From Gemmatimonas sp. (GTDB lineage: Bacteria > Gemmatimonadota > Gemmatimonadetes > Gemmatimonadales > Gemmatimonadaceae), in the NCBI GenBank assembly GCA_013822425.1, contig PNKL01000002.1, forward strand, positions 1 through 64,000: a stretch of 64,000 nt of DNA, in the 5' to 3' direction. Every line of letters starts with the position of its first letter. The first letter of the stretch is position 1. Both the position numbers and the translations under genes were made by a program. Below are positions 28,414 to 37,274 of the stretch, piece by piece. The notes below the pieces were generated by a model. That model was not told the DNA's origin. It did not search any database and saw nothing but the letters and a program-made list of their open reading frames with translations.

Positions 28414-28622
28414 AGATTGAGGATATGGACCGAGGATTGCGATTGCAGGATTGCATTGCAGGATTGCGATTGCAGGATTGCGATTGCAGGATTGCGATTC
28501 AGGATGACGATTGGCGATGGTGATGTCGAAGCGGGGAATCTTCTGAGACTCCCCGCTGTGGCGTTCATCGCAAGTCGCAATCCGAATTCGCGGTCCTGAA
28601 TCGCAATCCTGAGTCCAAATCC
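28414..28622. repeat. Composite GATT-type repeat element with central hairpin
   Basis: This element fills the space between convergent dut and the kinase remnant. The left half has tandem AGGATTGCGATTGC units. The right half carries the complement, and both ends match the inverted consensus GATTGAGGATNTGGAC. In the middle, GCGGGGA...TCCCCGC forms a hairpin. Related elements lie at 30137, 32105, 38553 and 44541, each starting at or within nine bases of a stop codon. Confidence 0.85.
28531..28556. terminator. Bidirectional terminator hairpin
   Basis: Arms GCGGGGA (28531-28537) and TCCCCGC (28550-28556) enclose a 12-base loop, between two convergent genes. No long T-tract on either side, so moderate support. 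Confidence 0.5.
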
Positions 28623-29289
28623 TCAATCAGCTTTCAGGAGCTTGGCCACTTCCGCGTGTCCAGCCAGCATCCGTTCCACCTCGGCGGAAATGTCAGCCGC
28701 CAGACCGATATGCGTGGTAAGCCCGGCCACCGTCAGGGCGCCTGCGTGCAGGCGGAGCAGGTTCAGCCGGATGGTCTCCAGCGCGGCCACCGTCTCGCCG
28801 AGCTTGGCCTGGATGACGTCGCGATCGCGGCGCACGGGTTCATACGGCTCGGTGGACGCCGACTCGCCCGCGTCATTGAGCACTTCCTGCAGGGTGTCGA
28901 GGTGGCGGCGCAGCGCCTGTGCGTCGTCCTGCAGGCGGTGCAGCACCGACGGCAGGTGTCGCCCAGCGCATCATGCGTGACGCGCGGCAGGCCGTGGCGC
29001 CGAGCGAGTACAAATCGCTGCGCGCGTCCAGCTCGTGGCCGAGCGCCTGCTCCGGACTCATGAACTCGGGCGTGCCGCTCACGCCGTCGCCGAGGTCGTC
29101 GCCGAGGGCAGCGGCAATGCCGAAGTCCGCCACCGGGAGCCGCTTGATGGCGACCGGGCGGTCGAGATGCACTTCGCGCGCCAGGTAGACCGCACCCATG
29201 CCGCCGCGCCCGAGTTCACGGTCGATCGAATACCGCCCCGCCACCGCGGTCTGGAAGGCGACGAAGAGATCGTCGAGGGGGGCTGCCAT
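28623..29289 (-). pseudogene. Degenerate Ser/Thr protein kinase (catalytic loop deleted, frame broken)
   Basis: From ATG 29289 the frame encodes a normal kinase N-lobe start ([15 protein letters not shown], Lys49 in VAIK) and then jumps at RLP-VADFG directly to the DFG motif. About 100 residues, including helix C and HRDxKPEN, are absent. [11 protein letters not shown] and [10 protein letters not shown] follow, after which the frame turns to noise (stop at 28873). The expected C-terminal part, with [17 protein letters not shown] and IGLAADISAEVERMLAGH, continues in another frame to 28623. Catalysis is impossible as written. It is last in the HPt-receiver operon. Either a decayed gene or two short separate products. 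Confidence 0.75.
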
Positions 29290-29296
29290 GTCTTGC

Positions 29297-29737
29297 TCAG
29301 CCCGCCCGCGGCGGCCCGGGCGGTGTCGGCGGCGTGGAGGGTTCCGTCGCGGCGGGCTCTGCAGGCAGCCCCAGCGCGCGCCGCAGCGCGGCGTCGAGCG
29401 CTTCTACGTCCACCGGCTTGTGCAGGTACTCGGCGGCGCCGAGCGCCATGACCTCGCCTACGACCTTTGGATCGGCGATGCTGCTCAACACGACCACCGG
29501 AATCTGGATCGTCTTCGATGAACCCTTCAATCGCTCGAGCACCGCGCGGCCGGTGCCGCCCGGCATCATTATGTCGAGAACGACCGCATCGGGCGGGCTC
29601 TTCATGGCGACCATGAAGGCGTACGTCGCGTCAAAGGCGGCGGCCACCGAATAACCCCTGGCCCGCAACTGCGACGAGAGCATCATGGTCTGCACCTTGT
29701 CGTCGTCGGCGAGGAGCACCGTGTACTTGCGCTTCAT
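29297..29737 (-). CDS. Single-domain response regulator (CheY-like)
   Basis: 146 residues. Receiver motifs are complete: acidic DDD at 11-13, phospho-acceptor Asp55 in VVLDIMMPG, Ser in VVLSS and Lys107 in LHKPVD. A Pro/Thr-rich tail of about 20 residues ends the protein and there is no output domain. Its start overlaps the HPt gene stop (ATGA), so the two are translationally coupled and probably form a phosphotransfer pair. The cognate histidine kinase is not in the window. Confidence 0.9.
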   Translation of the reverse strand: MKRKYTVLLADDDKVQTMMLSSQLRARGYSVAAAFDATYAFMVAMKSPPDAVVLDIMMPGGTGRAVLERLKGSSKTIQIPVVVLSSIADPKVVGEVMALGAAEYLHKPVDVEALDAALRRALGLPAEPAATEPSTPPTPPGPPRAG

Positions 29738-30093
29738 ACGGTGATCTCCCGCAGGGCAGGGGTGAGCCGTTCGAGGGCGGTTTCGAGTGTGCGTACACCG
29801 GCGGCGGCCTGCGAAAGGTCGCCCGAGCGTCCGAACGCCTCAAGTCGCGCTGCGGCCGCGGTCGCCTCGGTGGCCACGAAATTGCCGACCGACCCTCTCA
29901 AGAGATGGGCCGTCTGCTCAAGCGCTTGTGCGTCGCCGGCAGCGACCGCCTGTCGCACGGCGTCCAGTTGGCGCGGGTATTCGCTGAGGAACAACGCCGC
30001 CATGGCGGCCGCGAGCGCCGCATCGCCGCGCAGTGTGCGGAGAAACGCGTGCAGATCGAGAGGCGGTGAGGCAGGGTTTTCAGTCGGTCGCAT
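29734..30093 (-). CDS. Histidine phosphotransfer (HPt) protein
   Basis: 119 residues, mostly alpha-helical. The HPt signature TAHLLRGSVGNF carries His63 as phospho-acceptor. It would relay phosphate between a hybrid kinase and a response regulator, most simply the one encoded next with a 4-base overlap. First gene of a three-gene minus-strand unit that ends in the broken kinase. Confidence 0.85.
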   Translation of the reverse strand: MRPTENPASPPLDLHAFLRTLRGDAALAAAMAALFLSEYPRQLDAVRQAVAAGDAQALEQTAHLLRGSVGNFVATEATAAAARLEAFGRSGDLSQAAAGVRTLETALERLTPALREITV

Positions 30094-30136
30094 CAGGGTC
30101 CGGCGTTCGAGGGCGAATGCGGCTTAACAGTAGCGA

Positions 30137-30240
30137 TTGGGGGCCGCCGTCGCACATCCCGCTCAAGAATCCCCATCGCAAATCGACATCCGTAATCGCG
30201 ATCCCGAATCGTGATCCTCGGTCCATGTCATGAATCGGTC
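30137..30240. repeat. GATT-type repeat element after the M20 peptidase stop
   Basis: Read on the minus strand it begins three bases after the stop with GATTCATGACATGGACCGAG, then degenerate GGGATCGCGATTACGG units. GCGATGGGG pairs with CCCCAATCGC at its far end. Same family as 28414-28622. Confidence 0.75.
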
Positions 30241-31773
30241 CTACGGCGTCACCTTCGGCCAATGCGCGTTCATCCGCGTGAAGATGGCTGCGTACGCCTC
30301 GATGCCGTCCCACAGGTTCTGCAGGCGGAGGTTCTCGTCCTTGGCGTGCTGGTTGTCGTCGTGGTTGGCGATCGGGAAGATCACCAGTGGCACGCCCAGC
30401 CCGTGCTCGATCATGCTGGTCGGAAGCGAACCGCCCAGCGTCGGGACGCGCAGGACCGGCTTGCCGAGCAGCTCGTCGAGCGTGGCGGTGAGCGCCTGCG
30501 AGATCGGCTGGTCGAGGCTCACGCGCGTTGCCTCGTCGCCCGTCCCCCACGTCAGCCGCACGACCTTCCGGTGCGCCAGGCGCTCGGCGTCGGTGGCCGC
30601 CGCGTGCGTGACGAACCACCCGTGCGCCTTCAGATGCGCCTCGACGAGTCCGCGCACACGCGCGGGCGTCTGCCTGGGGACGAGGCGGAAATCGAACGAG
30701 GCCTTCGCTTCCGTGGCGATGGCGTTCGCCGCCAGCCCTTCCACCTGCCCGACGCGCATGCCGCGCATGTTGATCGCCGGATAGAGAATCCGCTCGGCGA
30801 GCAGCGCGTTGTCCGCCTCAGTAACGCCGAGGAGCAGCTCGCGCCGCAGGGCGCTGTCCACCGGGGGCAGGGCGCGCACAGCGGCCAGTTCCTTGGCGGT
30901 GGGGGCCGTCACGTCATCGTAGTAGCCCTTGATGAGGATGCGGCCGTCCACGTCGCGCATTGAGCGCACCAGGTCGGCGAGGAGCATGCCCGGATTGGGC
31001 GCCCAGTTGCCGTAATGGCCGCTGTGCAGCGCCTTGGCGGGGCCGTAGACGGTGAGCTCGAGCCCCATCGCGCCGCGCGCGCCGAAGGCGACCTGCATCT
31101 CGCGGCTCTGGTGCGTGGGGCCGTCGCAGAACAGCCAGGCGTCGGCCGCGAGCAGGCGCTTGTTGGCATCGAGGATCTGCGGGAGGTGCGCCGAGCCGGA
31201 CTCCTCCTCGCCCTCGAAGAAGAACTTCACGTTGATGGTCGGCGCCTTGCCCAGCGACTTGAGGGCGTCGAGCGCATTCAGGATGGCGATGATCGGCGCC
31301 TTGTCGTCGCCCGCGCCGCGCGCGAAAATGCGCGCCTCGGGGTTGAGCCGGCCACGATCCGGGAGCGGCACGTCCACCCACTCGTGGCCGCGCAACTCGC
31401 GGAGCTGCGCGGAGAACGGCGCGCCGCCGCGCCACTCGGCGGGATCCACCGGCTGGCCGTCGTAGTGTGCGTACACGACAATGGTGCGCGTCGCGCCCGG
31501 CGAGCGCAGTTCGCCGTACACCGCCGGCGGCCACGCGCCGTTCTCGAGCAGGTGCGCCGTCACGCCGCGCTTCGCCAGCATGCCGACGATGGCCGTCGCG
31601 TTCTTCCTCAGCGCGTCACCGTCGTTCTTGGTGTTCGGAATCGCCAGGAACTCGGCGTATTCCCGTACGATCTGCGGTTCGCGCACCTCGCGCCACGCGC
31701 GGACCTGCTCCCGCAGCGACTGGGCTTGGAGAGAGGTTGCGAATAGGGCGAGGACCAGGAAGCGGAAGGGCAT
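30241..31773 (-). CDS. Exported M20 metallopeptidase (dipeptidase-like)
   Basis: 510 residues from ATG 31773, signal peptide ending SLQAQ (about residue 18). Di-zinc ligands are recognisable in VVYAHYDGQPVD, GAGDDKAP and FEGEEESGS, and the C-terminal HDDNQHAKDEN holds the last His. GPAKALHSGHYG marks the dimerisation domain. Closest in layout to M20 dipeptidases of the CNDP/PepV-like group. It would cleave dipeptides outside the cytoplasm. A GACGGCAG-type array lies immediately upstream of the start, leaving no clear ribosome-binding site. Confidence 0.87.
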   Translation of the reverse strand: MPFRFLVLALFATSLQAQSLREQVRAWREVREPQIVREYAEFLAIPNTKNDGDALRKNATAIVGMLAKRGVTAHLLENGAWPPAVYGELRSPGATRTIVVYAHYDGQPVDPAEWRGGAPFSAQLRELRGHEWVDVPLPDRGRLNPEARIFARGAGDDKAPIIAILNALDALKSLGKAPTINVKFFFEGEEESGSAHLPQILDANKRLLAADAWLFCDGPTHQSREMQVAFGARGAMGLELTVYGPAKALHSGHYGNWAPNPGMLLADLVRSMRDVDGRILIKGYYDDVTAPTAKELAAVRALPPVDSALRRELLLGVTEADNALLAERILYPAINMRGMRVGQVEGLAANAIATEAKASFDFRLVPRQTPARVRGLVEAHLKAHGWFVTHAAATDAERLAHRKVVRLTWGTGDEATRVSLDQPISQALTATLDELLGKPVLRVPTLGGSLPTSMIEHGLGVPLVIFPIANHDDNQHAKDENLRLQNLWDGIEAYAAIFTRMNAHWPKVTP

Positions 31774-31782
31774 TCTAGAATG

Positions 31783-31850
31783 AGGCAGAGGACGGCAGAG
31801 GACGGCAGAGAACGGCAGAGGACGGCAGAGGACGGCAGAGAACGGCAGTG
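31783..31850. repeat. GGACGGCAGA tandem array
   Basis: Six or seven 9-10 bp units (GGACGGCAGA/GAACGGCAGA) just upstream of the M20 peptidase start. Nearly identical to 13657-13720 upstream of glpK. Confidence 0.85.
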
Positions 31851-31922
31851 CGAGCGGGAATCCGGGTGCAAGCGACTTGAGACCTGCTCTTCTGGCTTCG
31901 TTGCCGACACGCTGAACGTCGT

Positions 31923-32078
31923 CACCACGGAGCACACGGAACGGCTGAGGGCCACAGAGTACGCCACTTCTTGGGGGAATAGCGAGCGCCGCGCGAATTC
32001 TGCGTGGCGCACTGTCGTTCTCCCACGAGGTTGTAGTACTCCGTGGCCCTCCGTTTTTCTCCGTGGGCTCCGTGGTGA
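31923..32078. repeat. Long CACCACGGAG inverted repeat, copy B
   Basis: CACCACGGAG (31923-31932) and CTCCGTGGTG (32069-32078) close an imperfect palindrome of 156 bases. Read in reverse, it aligns end to end with the element at 47861-48040, sharing blocks such as AGTACTACAACC, CGACA-TGCGCCA and CCCCCAAGAAGTGGC. It is therefore a dispersed element, not a chance hairpin. Confidence 0.82.
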
Positions 32079-32104
32079 AGAGGGGATAGTGGTGGCTGAG
32101 GTAC

Positions 32105-32183
32105 GCGAGCGGCGGGGGATCTCCCACCGAAGTCCGATCGTTGATCGATATCCGAAGTCGCAATCCTGGGTCCAAATCCTCTA
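32105..32183. repeat. GATT-type repeat element after the D-aminoacylase stop
   Basis: On the minus strand, directly after the TGA (32184-32186), it reads TAGAGGATTTGGACCCAGG, then ATTGCGACTTCGGATATCG. Matches the start of the elements at 28414 and 38553. Confidence 0.75.
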
Positions 32184-33731
32184 TCATCTGCGAAGCCCCT
32201 TTCCCGCCATGACGCCCGTAGGCTGCCCGTCCGCCACCGCGGCCTGTCCATTCACGAAAACCCACCGCATCCCGACGCTCAGCCTGGTCGGCTCCACGTA
32301 CGTCGCCTCTTCACGAATCGTCTTCGGGTCGAAGACGATGACATCCGCGTAGTAGCCCGTCCTGAGCCAACCACGTTCCGTGATGCCGTACACGTCCGCC
32401 ACCTGCGCCGTTGCGGACTGCACCATGCGCTCCATCGTGATCACCGGCTTGTCGAGCACGTACCGCCGGATCTTGCGCGGATACGTGCCGTACAGGCGCG
32501 GATGGCCGCCGGAGCCGTCGGAGCTCGTCATCACGTACGGATCCTTCATGAACGTCTCGATGTCGGCTTCGGTCATGTTGAACGAGACCACGCCCATATC
32601 AATGCCTTGGCGAATCAGGTCGAGCGCCGCTTCGGGCGCCGGCATCCCCTTCTCGGCGGCCACCTGCTTCAGGAACTTGCCGATGTACGGCTGCGCATTC
32701 GCCCCGCCGTTGATGAGCAGCAGCGTGCTGTCGCCGCCGCGGCGGCGCAGGTTGTCACGCATCTGGACGAGAATCCTCGCGCGAGTCGTCGGGTCGGCGA
32801 TGCGCGCGAGCAGCGAGTCGCGGCCGCCCGCTTGCGCCCACCGCGGGAGCAGTGCGGCGCTCAGGCCGGTGCCGCTGGCCGTCCACGGGTACTGGTCGGC
32901 CACCACCATGTGGCCCGACGCGCGCGCCTCGCGCATCAGGCGCAGCACGCTGTCGGCGTACCCCCACACGTCCACGCCCAGGGCCTTCACATGGCCGAGG
33001 TTGGTGGTGAGCCCCGATTCCCGGCCAATGCGGATGGCCTCGCGCACAGAGTTCAGAAGACCGATCGTGTACGAGCTTTCGTCACGCTGGTGCGTGTCGT
33101 AGACACCACCGTACGGCTTGGCGGCCGAGATCACCGCGATCGCCTCTTCGATGCTGGCGTAGCTCTGCGGCGCGTAGAAGAGCCCGGAGCCCACGCCATA
33201 GGCGCCTTCGCGCATCGCCTTGTCCACCAGCTTCCGCATGCTGTCCACCTGTGCCGGTGACGCCGGCGCGGAGGACGCGCCCAGCACCAGGCTGCGCAAC
33301 GTGCCGAAGCCGACCATCGCGAAGGTGTTGGTGCCCAGCCCTTTCTGTTCGGTCTCCGACTGTATGCGGGCCACGTCCCACGGACCGCGACCGTCCGGAC
33401 TGTTCGTTACCGTGGTCACTCCCTGCATCAGCGCCGGGATGTTCTTGCGGCGTTCCTCGTTGTACCGGTCCACGCCCTCCATGGAGTGCGTGTGCGGGTC
33501 AATGAAGCCTGGCGCGACAATCAGTCCCCTGGCATCAATGACCTTCCCGGCCTTCAGCTGCGCCTTGGCCGCGTCGCCGATGAAGACGATACGGTCGCCG
33601 CGGATACCGATGTCGGTCACGCGCGCGGCGCTGCCAGACCCGTCATAGACGGTTCCCCCCTTCACGAGGATGTCCACCGAGTCGGCGCGGGCGACGGTGA
33701 AGGCAAGGAGCAGGGGAAGCAGCATGGGCAT
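32184..33731 (-). CDS. Exported N-acyl-D-amino-acid deacylase (D-aminoacylase, amidohydrolase family)
   Basis: 515 residues with a short signal (cleavage near ARA, residue 16). The amidohydrolase metal motif is GFIDPHTHSM. Family landmarks GVTTVTNSPDGRG, GVGSGLFYAPQSYAS, TNLGHVKALG and SSDGSGGHPRLYGTYPR match D-aminoacylase/dihydroorotase-type enzymes. It releases D-amino acids from N-acylated forms, perhaps from peptidoglycan or environmental peptides, outside the cytoplasm. Start ATG 33731; ATG 33725 is equally possible. Confidence 0.88.
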   Translation of the reverse strand: MPMLLPLLLAFTVARADSVDILVKGGTVYDGSGSAARVTDIGIRGDRIVFIGDAAKAQLKAGKVIDARGLIVAPGFIDPHTHSMEGVDRYNEERRKNIPALMQGVTTVTNSPDGRGPWDVARIQSETEQKGLGTNTFAMVGFGTLRSLVLGASSAPASPAQVDSMRKLVDKAMREGAYGVGSGLFYAPQSYASIEEAIAVISAAKPYGGVYDTHQRDESSYTIGLLNSVREAIRIGRESGLTTNLGHVKALGVDVWGYADSVLRLMREARASGHMVVADQYPWTASGTGLSAALLPRWAQAGGRDSLLARIADPTTRARILVQMRDNLRRRGGDSTLLLINGGANAQPYIGKFLKQVAAEKGMPAPEAALDLIRQGIDMGVVSFNMTEADIETFMKDPYVMTSSDGSGGHPRLYGTYPRKIRRYVLDKPVITMERMVQSATAQVADVYGITERGWLRTGYYADVIVFDPKTIREEATYVEPTRLSVGMRWVFVNGQAAVADGQPTGVMAGKGLRR

Positions 33732-33882
33732 GGCGGGCTCGGCTGGTGGAAGTGCTCACGGAAACTCGGTGACCATCTTTCACAACGGAAGAGGGAGGCG
33801 GAGCGCTGGGTCGGACAGGAAAGCAAAGGGCGGAGGGCGTCCGCATGCTGCACGCCCTCCGCTCCCTGCCAAACCCTGACCG

Positions 33883-36477
33883 CTAGTTCTTCGGATCCAG
33901 CATCTTCTCGATCTGGAACCGCACGTCCTGCAGGTGAGCGCGGGTGCCCGGGTCGCCGGCCTTGCCGAGGGCGGCGCGGGCCTGCGCGTCAATGGCGCGC
34001 ACCTCGGCGCGGAGCAGCGCCTTGGTGTCAGTGGACGGCCTGGCGGCGGCAGTGACCAGTTGGCCGTTCGACGCACCAAACGAGATGCGCGGCATGGTCG
34101 AAGGCGGAGCGGCCAGCTTGGCGGCGATCGCTTCCAGGTAGAGGCGCTGCAGCCCGCGGCGGAAGGCGTCAATGCGAACCGTGCCGCCGTTCAGCTCGCC
34201 CCAGATGCCGGCACGGACATCCCCCAGCAGCTCGGCGAGGGGGTACGTCGGCACACCTGCCACCGGGTTGGCGTCGTATTCCGACAGCCGGTTCATGCGC
34301 TCGTCGCTCAGCAGGCCGCCGAGAATGCCGCGCTGGAAGTTGTTGACGCGCGCCACGGCGCCCTCCGGTTCGATGCGCCGCAGGATTGCCGCGTCAAGCA
34401 GCCACGTCGGGGTCCTGAAGACCTCCGCATTCACGAACTGCACGGCCTCGCGCTGGCGATCGCGCGGGAACGGCGTGAATCGCGGCCCCGGTTGCGAGCC
34501 GTACTTCTCCCGCACCTGCGACCCGCCGACGAGAGACACGACGTGCCGCACCTCGTTGCCGAACTGGCCCCAGATGCGGCCGTAGCCCTCTCGCAGCATC
34601 GACACGTCATCGAGCGGCTTGTTCACGGCCGGCGACAGCATGGGGACGAGACGCTTGAGGTTCTTGATGCCAAGCCGCGTGCTCTTCACGGGGTCGGCAT
34701 CGCCCACCGCTTCGGTGTGCGTGAACGGATCGGAGCCGAACTCGTCCGGGCTCGCGTAGCGATACCACGGAATGGAATCCTGCAGCCGCGCCAGCTCGTC
34801 GAGGACGGGCCGCTCTTCGTCCGGCGTCTTCGCCGAGGGAATCGGCATGTACCCCCACTTGATCGCGTACTTGTCCCACGGACCGATGCGGGGAATCAGG
34901 TCCTCCAGGGCAATGCTGTCTTCCGGCTGCGCGACATAGTTGAAGCGCGAGTAGTCCATGATGGACGGCGAATGTCCCATCTTGGCGATCCACGTCTTCG
35001 AGCGAACGGAATCGGCCGGATACATGGCCGAGCCGATCTGGTTGTGCGGCAGGCCGATCGAGTGGCCCACCTCATGGGCCACGACGAACTGCACGAGACG
35101 CCCCTGCAGCGAATCGGGGAGTGGCAGCGTCTTCAGGCGCGGATCGACGGCGCCGACCTGCGTCCAGTACCACCACGTCTGCAGGTTCATAATGTTGTGG
35201 AACATGTGCACGTCGGCGTTGATGATCTCGCCGCTGCGCGGGTCGGACACGTGCGGTCCGTAGGCGTTCTCGATGCGCGAGGCGAGCCAGCGCACCGACG
35301 AGTAGCGCGCGTCTTCCGCCGACCAGTCGGGATCCTCTTCCTTGGAGGGCGCATCCTTCGCGAGGATGGCGTTCTTGAACCCCGCCGCCTCGAACGCGGG
35401 CTGCCAGTCCTCGATGCCCTTCTTCACCCATGGCACGAGCCACGCCGGCGTGGCGGGGTCCACGTACCAGACAATCGGCTTCACCGGCTCGGAGATCGCG
35501 GCCGAGGGATCCTTCTTCTCCAGCCGGAAGCGCGCGATGAAGGCGCGCTCCTGCGCGCGCTGCTCCGGGCGCGAGTAGTCAACGGTCGTCGTGTGGAAGT
35601 AGCCGACGCGCGAATCGCGGAGACGCGGCATCATCGGCTTCTCCGGCAGGCGCACCATCGACCAGTGCAGGACGTACGACTTCGAAAGGGGCGGTGCGCC
35701 CGGCGGCGGGGCCGCGGCCGGCACGCCCGGGAACGGCGACTGCGGTGTCGGAGTGACGTTCATGGTGAGCGTCGCCTGGACTTCGATGTTCGTCGGGTAC
35801 GCTGCCGCGCGATCGATGAACGTCCTGGCGGCGTCGAGCGTCCCCCGGACCTGAGCGGTGATCGACATCTCCGTGGGCGGCGCCGTGTACAGGCGTGTCA
35901 CGTCAATGACGGCCGACGAATCCGGACCATAGGCCTCGACATTGAAGGCCCCGAGAATCACGTCGAAGTTCGAGACTTCCACGGCCTTGGCCACCGGTGT
36001 CGATGGGTCGGCCATGATGGCGAACGACACCGACCGGAACAGAATGCGATGGTCGCGTCGCTCCCACCGGACCACGCGGTCGCCGATCTCGTCACCGCCA
36101 TAGCCCTGACCCTCACTGTTCCTGGCGATGGACGTCACGAGCAGCATGTCCTTGCCGAGTTCACTGCGCGGGATTTCGAAAAACAGTCTGCTGCCGATCC
36201 GGTGCGTCTTGAACAGCCCCGTCCTGGTCTTCACGTCGCCACGGATGACGGTGGCGTACGGGCGCGGGCTGGGCTCCGGCTGGGCGCCTGGCGTACCGGC
36301 TGGCGTCGTCGGGCGCGTGGTGTCGGCGCGGGCAGGGCCGGCGGCCGGTACGGCGGCGCCCGCTTCGGCGGCACCGGGTGCGGGGCCGCGCGCCGGCTGC
36401 GGCGCCGGCGTGGGCGCTGGCGTCTTGGTGCAGGAGGCCAGCGCAATCACTGCGATGGCGAGAGTCGAGAGGCGCAC
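33883..36477 (-). CDS. Zinc-dependent metalloprotease lipoprotein (DUF5117/DUF5118 type)
   Basis: 864 residues, GTG start at 36477. The lipobox IALASC puts the lipid-anchored Cys near residue 16, followed by a long Pro/Ala/Thr-rich linker to about residue 70. The extended metzincin motif HEVGHSIGLPHN lies near residue 464, with catalytic Glu and three His ligands. Flanking blocks (KTRTGLFKTHRIGSRLFFEIP, IMDYSRFNYVAQPED) match the large zinc-dependent metalloproteases of Bacteroidota/Gemmatimonadota carrying DUF5117 and DUF5118. It probably degrades extracellular proteins at the outer membrane. Confidence 0.9.
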   Translation of the reverse strand: MRLSTLAIAVIALASCTKTPAPTPAPQPARGPAPGAAEAGAAVPAAGPARADTTRPTTPAGTPGAQPEPSPRPYATVIRGDVKTRTGLFKTHRIGSRLFFEIPRSELGKDMLLVTSIARNSEGQGYGGDEIGDRVVRWERRDHRILFRSVSFAIMADPSTPVAKAVEVSNFDVILGAFNVEAYGPDSSAVIDVTRLYTAPPTEMSITAQVRGTLDAARTFIDRAAAYPTNIEVQATLTMNVTPTPQSPFPGVPAAAPPPGAPPLSKSYVLHWSMVRLPEKPMMPRLRDSRVGYFHTTTVDYSRPEQRAQERAFIARFRLEKKDPSAAISEPVKPIVWYVDPATPAWLVPWVKKGIEDWQPAFEAAGFKNAILAKDAPSKEEDPDWSAEDARYSSVRWLASRIENAYGPHVSDPRSGEIINADVHMFHNIMNLQTWWYWTQVGAVDPRLKTLPLPDSLQGRLVQFVVAHEVGHSIGLPHNQIGSAMYPADSVRSKTWIAKMGHSPSIMDYSRFNYVAQPEDSIALEDLIPRIGPWDKYAIKWGYMPIPSAKTPDEERPVLDELARLQDSIPWYRYASPDEFGSDPFTHTEAVGDADPVKSTRLGIKNLKRLVPMLSPAVNKPLDDVSMLREGYGRIWGQFGNEVRHVVSLVGGSQVREKYGSQPGPRFTPFPRDRQREAVQFVNAEVFRTPTWLLDAAILRRIEPEGAVARVNNFQRGILGGLLSDERMNRLSEYDANPVAGVPTYPLAELLGDVRAGIWGELNGGTVRIDAFRRGLQRLYLEAIAAKLAAPPSTMPRISFGASNGQLVTAAARPSTDTKALLRAEVRAIDAQARAALGKAGDPGTRAHLQDVRFQIEKMLDPKN

Positions 36478-36534
36478 GTGTGGAAATCCCCCGGTGAATG
36501 GTGAAGTGATGCGAAGGGCACTGGCGTGGAGGGC

Positions 36535-37032
36535 CTACGGATCAGGTTCGATGACGAGGCCGGCGGGCAAGGAGAAGGTGGCGTACATGCCCAGCGTAAC
36601 ACCGTGCGCCGCAAGCCACCCCTGGTTCACTTCAATTGCGTACCGCATCGGTCCAGCGTTGAACAAGCCAACCACCGTGGTGTCCCTTGGCGTCATGTCG
36701 GCCAGGAAGATGACTTTCTTGCTGGCGTCGAGAAAGGCGATGGAAAGCGGAATCGGGGTGTTCTTCATCCAGAATGGGCGCTGGCGGTCGTCGGCGAAGA
36801 CGAAGAGCATGCCGCTGTCGGCCGCCATCTGAGTGACGCCCATGAGCCCTTGCGCGCGGGACGCCCGCGTCGCGGCGATCGCCACCTTCACGGTGGCGCC
36901 GTTCAGGGTCACGGTGTTGGCGATCGGCGGGTTCGAGCCGGGAGGGCTGGACGGCGAGTCGCTGCAGCCAGCGGCGCCGAGCAGCACAACGGCGGCGACG
37001 CGGCGCAGGGAGAGCAGGGTCTGGAGTGCCAT
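36535..37032 (-). CDS. DUF192 family lipoprotein
   Basis: 165 residues from ATG 37032. The lipobox LLGAAGC (Cys 23) is followed by a short Ser/Pro linker and a DUF192 domain. Landmarks are RAQGLMGV, SGMLFVFADDRQRPFWMKNT (the family's F-x-MKNT motif) and ADMTPRD. The family is common in bacteria and archaea with unknown biochemical role. The open frame upstream of this Met is contributed by a dispersed palindrome and is not counted. Confidence 0.85.
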   Translation of the reverse strand: MALQTLLSLRRVAAVVLLGAAGCSDSPSSPPGSNPPIANTVTLNGATVKVAIAATRASRAQGLMGVTQMAADSGMLFVFADDRQRPFWMKNTPIPLSIAFLDASKKVIFLADMTPRDTTVVGLFNAGPMRYAIEVNQGWLAAHGVTLGMYATFSLPAGLVIEPDP

Positions 37033-37109
37033 GGCGCATGGAAGATGCGCGCTGGCCGGAACCGGCGCCACGTGTGCCGCGACTCTGGCGCGACGTGCAG
37101 TCGACTGAA

Positions 37110-37226
37110 CTGCTTTGCCGCGGATTACACGGAAACTAACAGATGGACGCGGATAGGGCTTTCGGGGGAACCCTCCCGCAGGATCCGCGTGCATCCGCCA
37201 GTCTCCGTGTAATCCGCGGCAAGCAG
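37110..37226. repeat. Inverted repeat of the GCCGCGGATTACACGGA family
   Basis: Arms 37115-37133 and 37204-37222 are perfect over 19 bases (TTGCCGCGGATTACACGGA). ACTGC flanks each arm (37110-37114 and 37223-37227). Inside, further complementary GGACGCGGAT/ATCCGCGTGCATCC blocks occur. It lies upstream of the DUF192 gene and just beyond the dinB stop (both on the minus strand). Confidence 0.8.
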
Positions 37227-37274
37227 TTTGCCGTTAGTCGAACCGTCTTCGGAGGTGCGAGTCGAGGTCGGCAC

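Larger units (their letters stand above)
31774..32183. other. Repeat-filled intergenic region
   Basis: This 410-base spacer between two minus-strand hydrolase genes holds three kinds of repeat and no gene: GGACGGCAGA tandem units (31783-31850), a CACCACGGAG-type long hairpin (31923-32078) and a GATT-type element (32105-32183). Promoter signals for the peptidase would have to lie within or between them. Confidence 0.75.

Noticed and set aside
33883-36504. 856-codon plus-strand open frame opposite the metalloprotease
   Set aside because: Antisense shadow; the minus-strand frame has the lipobox and HExxHxxGxxH motif.
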